Assembly (NCBI GenBank): GCA_029261715.1
Contig: JAJDAT010000015.1
Location: 186,001-250,000 of the forward strand
Direction of reading: 5' to 3'
Source of the DNA: Nitrospinia bacterium
Lineage (GTDB): Bacteria; Nitrospinota; Nitrospinia; Nitrospinales; JAJDAT01
Length of the DNA: 64,000 bases
The position numbers and the translations under genes are program-made. Under the pieces are notes generated by a model, which did not search any database, was not told the DNA's origin, and saw only the letters and a program-made list of their open reading frames with translations. Shown here piece by piece: positions 52,486 to 60,638 of the stretch (positions are counted from its first letter, which is position 1; each line of letters begins with the position of its first letter).

Positions 52486-53886
52486 TCAACTTCGCATAAA
52501 TCGCCATCGCAAAACGAGTAAACAAATACCGATGAAAATAATATTAAACATCGACTGAATACTAGAAACTATTTCTATAAATAATGGATTACAATTCGCT
52601 ATCAATCGAACTGCAAACCTACCTAAGTCCAACCCATTAAATGGGTGGATTGTTTGATTAATATTAAAATAAAGAGCTTCCGTTATTAGGTTCCAATCTA
52701 GGTCAAGTCTTGGATTGATATGTGGGCTGGCAATAAAAAGATAAGTCGAAAAGAATACACAAAAAATTAAAGTCATTGAAACCATAGCCCGAACTAAACT
52801 TTGACCATAATCAGACGTCACCTCATATAGCCATGAAAATAGCTTAACCCAATTTGGCGTATGTGGATTACAACGAAGACTTTTTTGTTCCAAGGCATAA
52901 AACATAGCCTCTTCTTCGCGCGCGCCAAGTTTTCCCATCGCAAGTGTTAAGACTCGATAACGACGTACGGCTTCTGCCCCTTTTGTGTTAAGAAAATAAT
53001 GGATAGGAGGGAATGTTGTATCTTCATGAAAAAAACAACCATGAAACTCTGGAGCTTTTTCAAAAACACATTGCTCAAAAGTTGTTGTCGTTAAGAACGA
53101 GCGATTGACAAACGATACCTGACCTTTAAACGTAGTTTTTTCAAACGTAACATATGAAAAAGCAGAAGGATTTGCAGTATTTTTATCCGTGCTGCCTTCA
53201 AAAGTAGAAAAGTCAACATCACTAATAAAGTGAACTGACCTAAATACAATTGATTTTCCAAAAACAGTTCCTTTAAATTTGGCCGATTTATAAAAAAAAC
53301 AATTTAAGAAAAATACTTCATCGCTGAAGTACGAATTTTCAAAATTTGTTTGATCGGAAAATTGAACCTTTCGAAAATCAACAAATTCTAAGAAGTTTGT
53401 ATTTTGAAAATCTGCCAATCCCTCGAATCGAGTATCAAGAAAACTAGCGATTGCGCCAAAATTTGCGCTATTGAAATCGGCGCTACCCTCAAAATAAGCT
53501 TCTTGAAAATCTGCAAAATCTAAAAAATAAGAACCTTTAAAAATTGCAAAGCCTTCAAATACAGTTTCTTGAAAATCTGCAACACCATTGAAATAAGCTT
53601 TTCTAAAATCGGCTCTCAATAGCCTCATTTTAGAAAAACCAATATCCCCAGGAAATACAACTCCTTCTAAATTAGCTGGTTGATTTTCTTCTTCCCATTC
53701 TTGAATAAAAGACAAAATCCGTTCGTTAAAACTTTCAATTTCTTCCTCTTTCCACTCCTTTTTAACGCTATGATTTCCATCGGAATCGTTAAGAGGAAGA
53801 TGAAACTCGCAATATTTTTTGCCTTGAAAAGCTATCAAATTGCGATCATGAACAAGAAACTGGCACCCTTCATATGCACAAGACAT
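52486..53886 (-). CDS. Zinc-finger / pentapeptide-repeat / membrane protein
   Basis: The 466-residue protein begins with a C-x4-C ... C-x2-H cluster (CAYEGC ... KKYCEFH) that looks like a small zinc finger. A long pentapeptide-repeat beta-helix follows (about 85-300), with units such as ADFRK, ADFQE, ADFNS and ADFQN and Phe at the core. The C-terminal about 120 residues have two to three membrane helices with the ALYFNINQTIHPF loop and an RWRFMRS end, a layout known from pentapeptide proteins with an ion-channel-like end. Start ATG 53886 is set by an AAAAGGAG Shine-Dalgarno; TTG 53916 is an alternative. Function not known. Confidence 0.75.
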   Translation of the reverse strand: MSCAYEGCQFLVHDRNLIAFQGKKYCEFHLPLNDSDGNHSVKKEWKEEEIESFNERILSFIQEWEEENQPANLEGVVFPGDIGFSKMRLLRADFRKAYFNGVADFQETVFEGFAIFKGSYFLDFADFQEAYFEGSADFNSANFGAIASFLDTRFEGLADFQNTNFLEFVDFRKVQFSDQTNFENSYFSDEVFFLNCFFYKSAKFKGTVFGKSIVFRSVHFISDVDFSTFEGSTDKNTANPSAFSYVTFEKTTFKGQVSFVNRSFLTTTTFEQCVFEKAPEFHGCFFHEDTTFPPIHYFLNTKGAEAVRRYRVLTLAMGKLGAREEEAMFYALEQKSLRCNPHTPNWVKLFSWLYEVTSDYGQSLVRAMVSMTLIFCVFFSTYLFIASPHINPRLDLDWNLITEALYFNINQTIHPFNGLDLGRFAVRLIANCNPLFIEIVSSIQSMFNIIFIGICLLVLRWRFMRS

Positions 53887-54676
53887 GACTCTCCTTTTAG
53901 GAAACTTTTCCTTCAATTTAAGATCAGGTTAAATTGATAACAAACTGACGAAAAAAAAAGTTACCCCCCGCTAAGAAATAATCAGTCCTCATAATTTGAA
54001 AACGTATAAAACAAATCTCTGGTAAATAACTTTCAGAGACCTTCTTAAATCATAAAGAAGTCAGACGCCAATCCTTGGCATATTTTTCGCCAACAAAATA
54101 TTTTATGATTATTGCGCATAAAGTATATCTGAAAACACAAAAAATAATTTCGTTTTTTTTTAAAAGATGGAAAATCAGAGGTTTTCACAAAGAGACCAGA
54201 GACCATTGTTTTTTAAGGAGTTTTTGGCATTCCCTAAAACAGGAAAATTCAATCTATTTCATGGGATTAATTCTAAATATCTATATCTAAATACGGATTT
54301 ATGAGCTCCGAAACAACTTTTAAGACTCAAAAATCAAGCTAAATAAAAATTTTCATATTAAAAAGTAGAGAAAGACCCAAGGCAGCTTCCCTTAGCCTAA
54401 TGTAACGAGGTTGTAACATTAATTTAACATTTCCGTAACTTTTCTCTTTCAATAAACCTTTAACATCTTAAATATGAATAAATTAAGGCTTTTTTTTCTA
54501 ATTTGTCCCACGATTCTATTTTACTATTTTCGTTGAAGACAATTACCGCTAAATACTTTTTGGGAAACATTTGGAGCTATTTTAGACTTTTAAATTATTT
54601 GGCCTTCAATAAGTAATTTTGAAAAAAAATTGATGAAATATTCACTTAAGACTAATATTTCTATCTCCGAAATAAA
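53887..54676. other. 790-bp regulatory spacer before the TonB-YfiR-kinase operon
   Basis: No convincing gene. A 71-codon TTG frame at 54075-54290 has no Shine-Dalgarno or known product. The main feature is the tandem 11-bp repeat at 54402-54445. Confidence 0.5.
54402..54445 (+). promoter_or_regulatory. Four tandem 11-bp repeats (PhoB-box-like operator)
   Basis: GTAAC occurs at 54402, 54413 and 54435, with TTAAC at 54424, so four units are spaced exactly 11 bp apart. The intervening bases are mostly A/T after the first unit. Tandem 11-bp direct repeats are the hallmark of binding sites for PhoB/SphR-class OmpR-family regulators; the (G/T)TAAC core is close to the cyanobacterial Pho box. The site lies 232 bp upstream of the TonB receptor gene. 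I found no good -10 box at the expected distance, although AATAAA is at 54451. Confidence 0.6.
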
Positions 54677-56725
54677 ATGATGCTCTTATTTGCTAGCCGC
54701 TTCCTCATTTCATTATTTTTAGTCTTTATATTATTTCCGACTTATTTGACTTTGGCTGATGAACTTAAGCCAATAATAGGTAGGGAATTCCATAAACTCA
54801 AAAAAATGACATTGGAAGAACTGATGGATATAAAAATCAGTTCCGTTTCGAAAAAAGAAGAAATTCTATTCAACTCTGCCGCCGCAATCAGCCTAATCAC
54901 ACAAGAAGATATTCGGCGTTCCGGGGCCACATCCCTTCCAGAAATTTTACGCACGATTCCTGGCATGGAAGTCGCTCAAATAGACGCAAATAAATGGGCA
55001 ATCACAACACGTGGTTTTAACGAAATTTTTTCGAAAAAGCTTTTAGTTCTTATAGATGGTCGTAGCGTCTACAACCCTGCCTTTGCCGGAGTATTCTGGG
55101 ACGTTCAAGATACCTTATTGGAAGATATTGACCGCATTGAGGTTATAAGAGGACCTGGTAACACACTTTGGGGCGCAAACGCTTCTAATGGAGTGGTCAA
55201 TATCATCACTAAAGATGCGATCAAAACTCAAGGAATCTTGCTATCTGGAGGAAGCGGTACTCAAGAGGAAGGCTTTAGTAATTTTCGATATGGCGACAAA
55301 CTGAACGAAAAAGCCCATTATCGAGTTTATGGAAAAGTATTTAAACGCGACGATTATGTCGACGCGCAAGGAAACGACACAAAAGATGATTGGAAGGCTA
55401 TCCGTGGCGGCTTTCGAGTCGATTGGGATAATTTTGATTCGAATATTTTCACGATCCAAGGTGACATTTATTCAGGTAAATCAGGAGTATCAATAAGACG
55501 CGACGACAATAAAATAATGGTCTCTCCTTTCTTTGAAAACTCAGTAGAAGATGCAACAGTAAGTGGAGCTAATATTTTAGCTCGCTGGAATAGAGTGAAT
55601 GAGGATCAGTCAGATATTCAGCTTCAGTTCTACTATGATCGTTTCAAAAGAATGGAGTCTACCCTTACTCAAACTTTTGATACCGTCGACCTAGATTTTC
55701 AGCATCGATTTCGCCTTGATGAAAATAAAGACATCATCTGGGGGTTTGGCCAAAGAGTCGTGGCCGATAACTTTCGGAATAGTTTTACTCTTTCCTTTAC
55801 TCCTGCCAGCGAAATCAACTTTAATACCAGCGGTTTTATTCAAAGCGAAATCGGTTTTCTGGATAAACGATTGACTTTAATTTTGGGTTCAAAGTTTAGC
55901 TACAACTCATTCACCGAATTCGAAGCTCAGCCAAATGCGCGTCTACGTTGGACACCAAACAAAAAAAATACAGTGTGGACGGCAATCTCACACGTTGTTA
56001 GAACCCCAGATCGTGTCGAAGATTCGAGCCGTGTCAATATATCGGCCTTTAGAGTAGATGGCGCTCCTAATATGGTCGCTTTTTTTGGTTCTGATAAAGT
56101 GGATGCCGAAAACTTGACTGCCTTAGAGATCGGTTACCGCTTTCAGCCTAACGAAAAGCTTTATTTTGACATAACAGGATTTTTAAATTTTTACGACCAT
56201 TTAATAACCGCAGAAACTCAAACAGCTTTTTTTGAAACAGCGCCTTCACCCAGTCACATAGTTATTCCTCAAGTAATAGGTAATAATTTATCAGGAGAAA
56301 CATTTGGTATTGAATTTCTATCTCAATGGGATGCAACCGATTGGTGGCGGTTTAAGGCTTGGATCTCGTGGTTAGAAATTCAACTGCGAAATGAGATTGG
56401 AAGCACTGATACTTCTGCTGAAATGGTAGCAGAGGGACAAAGCCCTCAATATCAGTTCTTTGCCCAATCTCAATTTAATTTACCCCATGGGTTTGAATTT
56501 GACCAGACCCTACGTTTTTCAGACAAATTAAAGAATTTAAACATCCCTAGTTATATGCGCCTTGATTTGCGCATAGGCTATCATCCTCAAGAAAACATAG
56601 AAATCAGCCTTGTAGGGCAAAACCTGCTTGACCCTCGTCATCCGGAATTCTCCGCAGAAACCACTGGAATCGTACCTTCCGAGGTCCCGCGTAGTTTTTA
56701 TGGGAAGTTAACTTGGAGACATTAA
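54677..56725 (+). CDS. TonB-dependent outer-membrane receptor (YfiR operon)
   Basis: The 682-residue protein has a signal peptide (about 1-27), then the segment KKMTLEELMDIKISSVSKKE. The plug domain shows AAAISLITQEDIRRSGA, LPEILRTIPGMEVAQI, LVLIDGRSVY and IDRIEVIRGPGNTLWGANAS-type motifs. The beta-barrel ends in LTWRH. The N-terminal LxxLMDIKISSVSKK signature is typical of TonB receptors in operons with YfiR-like proteins and sensor kinases. The ligand is unknown. The stop is 1 bp from the next start region; the three genes 54677-59341 form one operon. A four-unit PhoB-box-like operator lies upstream. Confidence 0.92.
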   Translation: MMLLFASRFLISLFLVFILFPTYLTLADELKPIIGREFHKLKKMTLEELMDIKISSVSKKEEILFNSAAAISLITQEDIRRSGATSLPEILRTIPGMEVAQIDANKWAITTRGFNEIFSKKLLVLIDGRSVYNPAFAGVFWDVQDTLLEDIDRIEVIRGPGNTLWGANASNGVVNIITKDAIKTQGILLSGGSGTQEEGFSNFRYGDKLNEKAHYRVYGKVFKRDDYVDAQGNDTKDDWKAIRGGFRVDWDNFDSNIFTIQGDIYSGKSGVSIRRDDNKIMVSPFFENSVEDATVSGANILARWNRVNEDQSDIQLQFYYDRFKRMESTLTQTFDTVDLDFQHRFRLDENKDIIWGFGQRVVADNFRNSFTLSFTPASEINFNTSGFIQSEIGFLDKRLTLILGSKFSYNSFTEFEAQPNARLRWTPNKKNTVWTAISHVVRTPDRVEDSSRVNISAFRVDGAPNMVAFFGSDKVDAENLTALEIGYRFQPNEKLYFDITGFLNFYDHLITAETQTAFFETAPSPSHIVIPQVIGNNLSGETFGIEFLSQWDATDWWRFKAWISWLEIQLRNEIGSTDTSAEMVAEGQSPQYQFFAQSQFNLPHGFEFDQTLRFSDKLKNLNIPSYMRLDLRIGYHPQENIEISLVGQNLLDPRHPEFSAETTGIVPSEVPRSFYGKLTWRH

Positions 56726-56726
56726 T

Positions 56727-57362
56727 TTGACACCTGCGATGACGATAAAAAACCTTTTCAATTTTATACGCCAATATCAGCGTATAGCTCCTAGCTTCTC
56801 CATTGCGCGCTGGAACGCTTGCATTTTGCTAATCCTATTTTTTGTTACCTTTTCGGCTAAAAACGCATTAAGTCAAGAATCTAACGACAGTGGAACCCTT
56901 AAATCTGAACTACAGGTTGCCATGATTTTTAAAATGTTAGATTTCATTCAATGGCCTCCTGAATCGTTTATAGCGCCCAACAAAATTTTTCGGATTGGTC
57001 TTATTGGAAAAAATCCAATATTTGACGCAATAAAAATTTTAGAAGAAGAAAAAATTAAAGGTTTGCAAGTTAAAGTGGAATTAGTGGAAAATATAAACAA
57101 CGCTAAAAACTTTCATCTCCTTTATGTTAGCCCTAGAGAAATTAGTAAAATGCCATCTATTTTAATGGCAACTGAAAACGCAAAAGCCCTGACTATAAGT
57201 AAAACCGTCGACTTTGCTAAAAAAGGGGGAATCTTAAATTTTTATGAAAAAAAGGGGAAAATGCGTTTCGAAATAAACTTGGATAAAGCTAAAAAATCGG
57301 GTTTCAAAATAAGCTCTAGAATGCTGTCACTCTCCAAAATTGTAAGTTCCGAAGAGCAATAA
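56727..57362 (+). CDS. YfiR family periplasmic protein (DUF4154)
   Basis: The 211-residue protein has an N-terminal signal or anchor (about 28-48) and a YfiR/DUF4154 domain: LQVAMIFKMLDFIQWPPESF, IFRIGLIGKNPIFDA, LTISKTVDFAKKGGILNFY and KMRFEINLDKAKKSGFKISS. In Pseudomonas, YfiR represses the diguanylate cyclase YfiN by binding its periplasmic CHASE8 domain. Here the downstream CHASE8-like protein is a histidine kinase, so YfiR may control it. The start is TTG 56727 with GGAG 8 nt upstream; an ATG at 56739 is an in-frame alternative. Confidence 0.88.
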   Translation: MTPAMTIKNLFNFIRQYQRIAPSFSIARWNACILLILFFVTFSAKNALSQESNDSGTLKSELQVAMIFKMLDFIQWPPESFIAPNKIFRIGLIGKNPIFDAIKILEEEKIKGLQVKVELVENINNAKNFHLLYVSPREISKMPSILMATENAKALTISKTVDFAKKGGILNFYEKKGKMRFEINLDKAKKSGFKISSRMLSLSKIVSSEEQ

Positions 57363-57367
57363 AAATT

Positions 57368-59341
57368 ATGAAATTTATCACCGACGTTTCCATTCAGAAA
57401 AAGTTAATACGCGTCATTATGTTGACTTCAGGAATCGCTCTAGCTTTAGCTTGCGTATTATTCGCAATCTATAATTTTACAATGTTTAGAATTGGAGAAG
57501 TCAGAGAACTTACAAGTCTTGCGGAAATTGTTGGTAATAATAGTTCTGCAGCCCTCGTATTTGACGATTCTCAAACAGCTAAGGACGTATTAAGTTCCTT
57601 ACAAATGGATGACAGAATTGAAGCCGCCGCAGTATACGATAAAACTGGGAAAATTTTTGCTTCCTTTAACAGCAATCATTCCGAGGCAAATGTTTTTCTT
57701 TCAAAACCCAATTCTTCAGTCAATTCATTTACTCTTCAAAAACTTGATATTGCATTGCCAATTCAACTTCATGAAGAAACTATAGGAACTATTAGAATCA
57801 TTAGTCACCAAAAGTCTTTGATTAAGCTTTTGGGAGAAAATGGTTTGATTGTCTTTTTAGTATTGATCGTATCCTCTATAGTCGCTTATCTGGTGTCAAA
57901 AAAATTAGAATCGATGATATCTTCGCCCATTTTGCATTTATCTGACAAGGTATCCCAAGTATCGAACAATCGAGACTATTCCATTCGCGCAACAAAAACA
58001 ACTCAAGACGAGATGGGAAATTTGATTGATAGGTTTAACGAAATGCTTGATCGGATTCAAGAGCAAGAAATTGCATTACAGGGAGCCAATGATAGGCTAG
58101 AAGATCAAGTTGAAGAAAGAACTGCCAAACTAAAGACTGCAATTTCCGATGCTGAGCGCGCAAAAATTGAAGCGGAAAAAGCCAACCAAGCTAAATCTGA
58201 GTTTCTTTCCCGAATGAGCCATGAGCTGCGAACTCCCATGAACGCAATCTTAGGCTTTACTCAAATGATGTTAAAAGATACTCAAAATCCTCTGAATGAA
58301 ATCCATCAGACAGATGCAAATCACATTATTAAAGCGGGAAAACACCTCCTAGAACTGATCAACGAAATTTTAGATCTCTCCAGGATAGAATCAGGCCAGT
58401 TTTCTGTTTCAAACCAAAACCGTCATTTAGGCGATATCATGGAAGAAGTTTTAGAAATTATACATCCAACTGCAAAGAAACATAAAATTCAATTAACTTG
58501 TGATATGGATCAATTTCAAAACATCTATGTATTCGCAGATTCCGTTCGTCTGAAACAAGTTATCTTTAACTTGTTATCAAATGGAATAAAATATAATAAT
58601 CCCGATGGGTCGGTCAAAGTTATTCAAGAAATAACCCGAGATAAACAGGCTGTGAAATTAAAGTTTATCGATACCGGACCAGGAATTCCTTCTGACAAAT
58701 TAAAAGATATTTTTGAACCCTTTAATAGATTGGAAGCTGATAAAACTGCCATTGAGGGAACTGGGATTGGTTTATCCATATGTGAAAAATTGATGGAAAT
58801 GATGGGCGGAAATCTTAAAGTGGAAAGCGCCGTCGGAGTTGGTTCTGAGTTCAGCATAGAAATGCCAATAGGAAAGCCTTTGAAAAATGAAGATAAGGTA
58901 AAACTCTCTCCTCAGGAACCGGAATTCAAAAACGTAGAAATATCCGATAACTGCAGTATTTTAGCTCTTTATATTGAAGATAACATTGACAATCTAGCTT
59001 TAGTTCAGCGAATTGTCTCTGATATTCCGGCCATAAAATTAATTTCGGCTCCACGCGCTAAACTTGGTATCGAATTAGCCAAAGCTCATCGACCTAATAT
59101 TGTGTTGATGGATATCAATATGCCAGAGATGGATGGCTTTCAGGCATTAAAACAATTACAATTATTAGAAGAGACAAACGATATACCCGTTATTGCCGTT
59201 AGCGCTAACGCCATGGAAAAAGATATTGAAAAAGCTAAGCAAGCTGGATTTAATAATTACATCACGAAGCCTATAGAAATTCATAACTTTATCTCAGTCA
59301 TCTCACAAACCCTAGGCAAACAAGTCAAAATAACACAATAG
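57368..59341 (+). CDS. CHASE8-HAMP hybrid sensor histidine kinase
   Basis: The 657-residue protein has two membrane helices (about 12-36 and 155-178) around a periplasmic CHASE8-like domain, with LTSLAEIVGNNSSAALVFDD and AAAVYDKTGKIFASF. A HAMP domain (about 179-235) and coiled coil follow. The kinase core has the H-box MSHELRTPMN (H285), an N-box LKQVIFNLLSNGIKYN and a G-box GTGIGLSI. A receiver domain has D582 in VLMDINMPEMDG. CHASE8 is the sensor module of YfiN/DgcN, where it meets YfiR; here it drives a kinase. No output domain is present, so the final response regulator or phosphotransfer protein is elsewhere. It is 5 bp after yfiR-like. Confidence 0.9.
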   Translation: MKFITDVSIQKKLIRVIMLTSGIALALACVLFAIYNFTMFRIGEVRELTSLAEIVGNNSSAALVFDDSQTAKDVLSSLQMDDRIEAAAVYDKTGKIFASFNSNHSEANVFLSKPNSSVNSFTLQKLDIALPIQLHEETIGTIRIISHQKSLIKLLGENGLIVFLVLIVSSIVAYLVSKKLESMISSPILHLSDKVSQVSNNRDYSIRATKTTQDEMGNLIDRFNEMLDRIQEQEIALQGANDRLEDQVEERTAKLKTAISDAERAKIEAEKANQAKSEFLSRMSHELRTPMNAILGFTQMMLKDTQNPLNEIHQTDANHIIKAGKHLLELINEILDLSRIESGQFSVSNQNRHLGDIMEEVLEIIHPTAKKHKIQLTCDMDQFQNIYVFADSVRLKQVIFNLLSNGIKYNNPDGSVKVIQEITRDKQAVKLKFIDTGPGIPSDKLKDIFEPFNRLEADKTAIEGTGIGLSICEKLMEMMGGNLKVESAVGVGSEFSIEMPIGKPLKNEDKVKLSPQEPEFKNVEISDNCSILALYIEDNIDNLALVQRIVSDIPAIKLISAPRAKLGIELAKAHRPNIVLMDINMPEMDGFQALKQLQLLEETNDIPVIAVSANAMEKDIEKAKQAGFNNYITKPIEIHNFISVISQTLGKQVKITQ

Positions 59342-59374
59342 ATAAATTTACTTTTTAAATATGCGCTGAAATAT

Positions 59375-59414
59375 AAAAAGCCCTCCTTCGTAAATTACGA
59401 AAGAGGGCTTTTTT
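59375..59414. terminator. Bidirectional Rho-independent terminator
   Basis: A long stem (AAAAAGCCCTC ... GAGGGCTTTTT) continues, after a 1-nt mismatch on each side, as TTCGT/ACGAA around an AAATT loop. T-runs exist on both strands. It lies between the convergent kinase (ends 59341) and methyltransferase (ends 59432) genes and serves both. Confidence 0.9.
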
Positions 59415-59431
59415 AATTAGAACAAAAACTC

Positions 59432-60277
59432 TTAAGCTACTTCACCTTTACTAAGATGTATAATCCCCCAAGACAAATAATCCTCATTTCCCGCATCGAC
59501 CCAATGATCTAATCCTTGAATCATTTTATCAATATACTCTTTTCCACAAGTTTCAACCATTTCATCATAACGTCTTTGAGTTTCCTCTTTAACTCGTCGA
59601 TAATGAGTAGTTAGATGATTGGATAAATCAAATACTTGAGCGCTTTGTATTCCAAGTTTCCGGGCTTGCTCAACATAAAATCCAAAAGACCCTAAAGAGT
59701 CCAGATGAATTCTATCTAACACAGGCTTTAAAACATCTTGCGGACAGTCATAAGTTTGCATCAAATCTGTAAAAATAAAGTCTCCATCATCTTTTAAAAC
59801 TCGATCAACTTCCTGAACAACCTTCTGCCTATCGGAGCTATGAACGATTGCGTCTTGCGACCAAATCACGTCATAAGAACTATCCGGAAATGGAATCGCT
59901 TCAAAGTTTCCTTCAACAATAGTAATAAGATCATCTACCTCATGTTGCTTATTGAAATTCTCGTTTTTTTCATTTTGAGTTTCGCTAAGATTTAGACAAG
60001 TCACTTCACAATTATAAGTTTTCGCGAGATAACGAGCGGCCCCGCCATAACCAGATCCTAAATCTAAGACTTTAGTTTTCTCGTCTATATTCAACTTTTT
60101 AGCCATCTTATGCACAATCCGAGGGCTAGCTTCCTTAATAGATTCGGCAGGATGATTATAGATACCAACATGAATATGCTCTCCACCCCAAATTTTGAAG
60201 TAAAACTCGTCTGCAGAATTACTATCGTAATATTCCTGTGCTTTATCTACTGCAGTTTTTTCTTCTGAAACATTCAT
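59432..60277 (-). CDS. Sarcosine/dimethylglycine N-methyltransferase-like (glycine betaine synthesis)
   Basis: The 281-residue protein is a class I SAM methyltransferase with motif I VLDLGSGYGGAARYL, motif II region TIVEGNFEAIPF and WSQDAIVHSSDRQK. The N-terminal YYDSNSADEFYFKIWGGEHIHVGIY and the C-terminal HLTTHYRRVKEETQRRYDE match sarcosine/dimethylglycine methyltransferases, which make glycine betaine from sarcosine. The preceding glycine sarcosine methyltransferase is not in this window. Start ATG 60277 has an AAAAGGAG Shine-Dalgarno 7 nt upstream. It is divergent from a BCCT transporter gene, so both are probably involved in osmoadaptation. Confidence 0.85.
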   Translation of the reverse strand: MNVSEEKTAVDKAQEYYDSNSADEFYFKIWGGEHIHVGIYNHPAESIKEASPRIVHKMAKKLNIDEKTKVLDLGSGYGGAARYLAKTYNCEVTCLNLSETQNEKNENFNKQHEVDDLITIVEGNFEAIPFPDSSYDVIWSQDAIVHSSDRQKVVQEVDRVLKDDGDFIFTDLMQTYDCPQDVLKPVLDRIHLDSLGSFGFYVEQARKLGIQSAQVFDLSNHLTTHYRRVKEETQRRYDEMVETCGKEYIDKMIQGLDHWVDAGNEDYLSWGIIHLSKGEVA

Positions 60278-60638
60278 GAATGCACTCCTTTTGTGGAATA
60301 GCATTCAGACGCCACAATCACTCCTTAAAAGAGAATGTATAAAAATAAAAACGCCCAAATATACTATACAATTAATAAAAAATCTCCATACCTATGTATT
60401 ATTTTTAATTGGTATCATAATATATGAAAAAACAGTAACTTTCAAGCTTTGACTTTTTTTTGAAAGCCAATCTCTTTAAAGAAAAAGAAAAGGCAATGTT
60501 CCGAATTCCGTTAATGGCAAATAGAAGATAGCGTTCAGCCAGTTTTCTCTATACAATTGCAGTACTCAATCTAACTACTTCTCTCATTTCTCAATAAAAA
60601 AACTCAATCTAAATCCAGCTATTAATTTAAATTTCTCA
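60278..60638. other. Divergent promoter region of betaine synthesis and transport genes
   Basis: This 361-bp AT-rich spacer has no gene. A possible -35 (TTGACT, near 60447) lies upstream of the BCCT gene, but no convincing -10 follows at normal spacing. Confidence 0.4.

Noticed and set aside
54076-54090. Sigma-54-like TGGCATATTTTTCGC on the plus strand
   Set aside because: GG and GC spacing is right, but the -12 box reads TCGC and it is about 590 bp from the next gene.
54075-54290. 71-codon TTG-started frame before the TonB operon
   Set aside because: No ribosome site or known domain, and high Phe/Lys content expected from AT-rich noncoding sequence.
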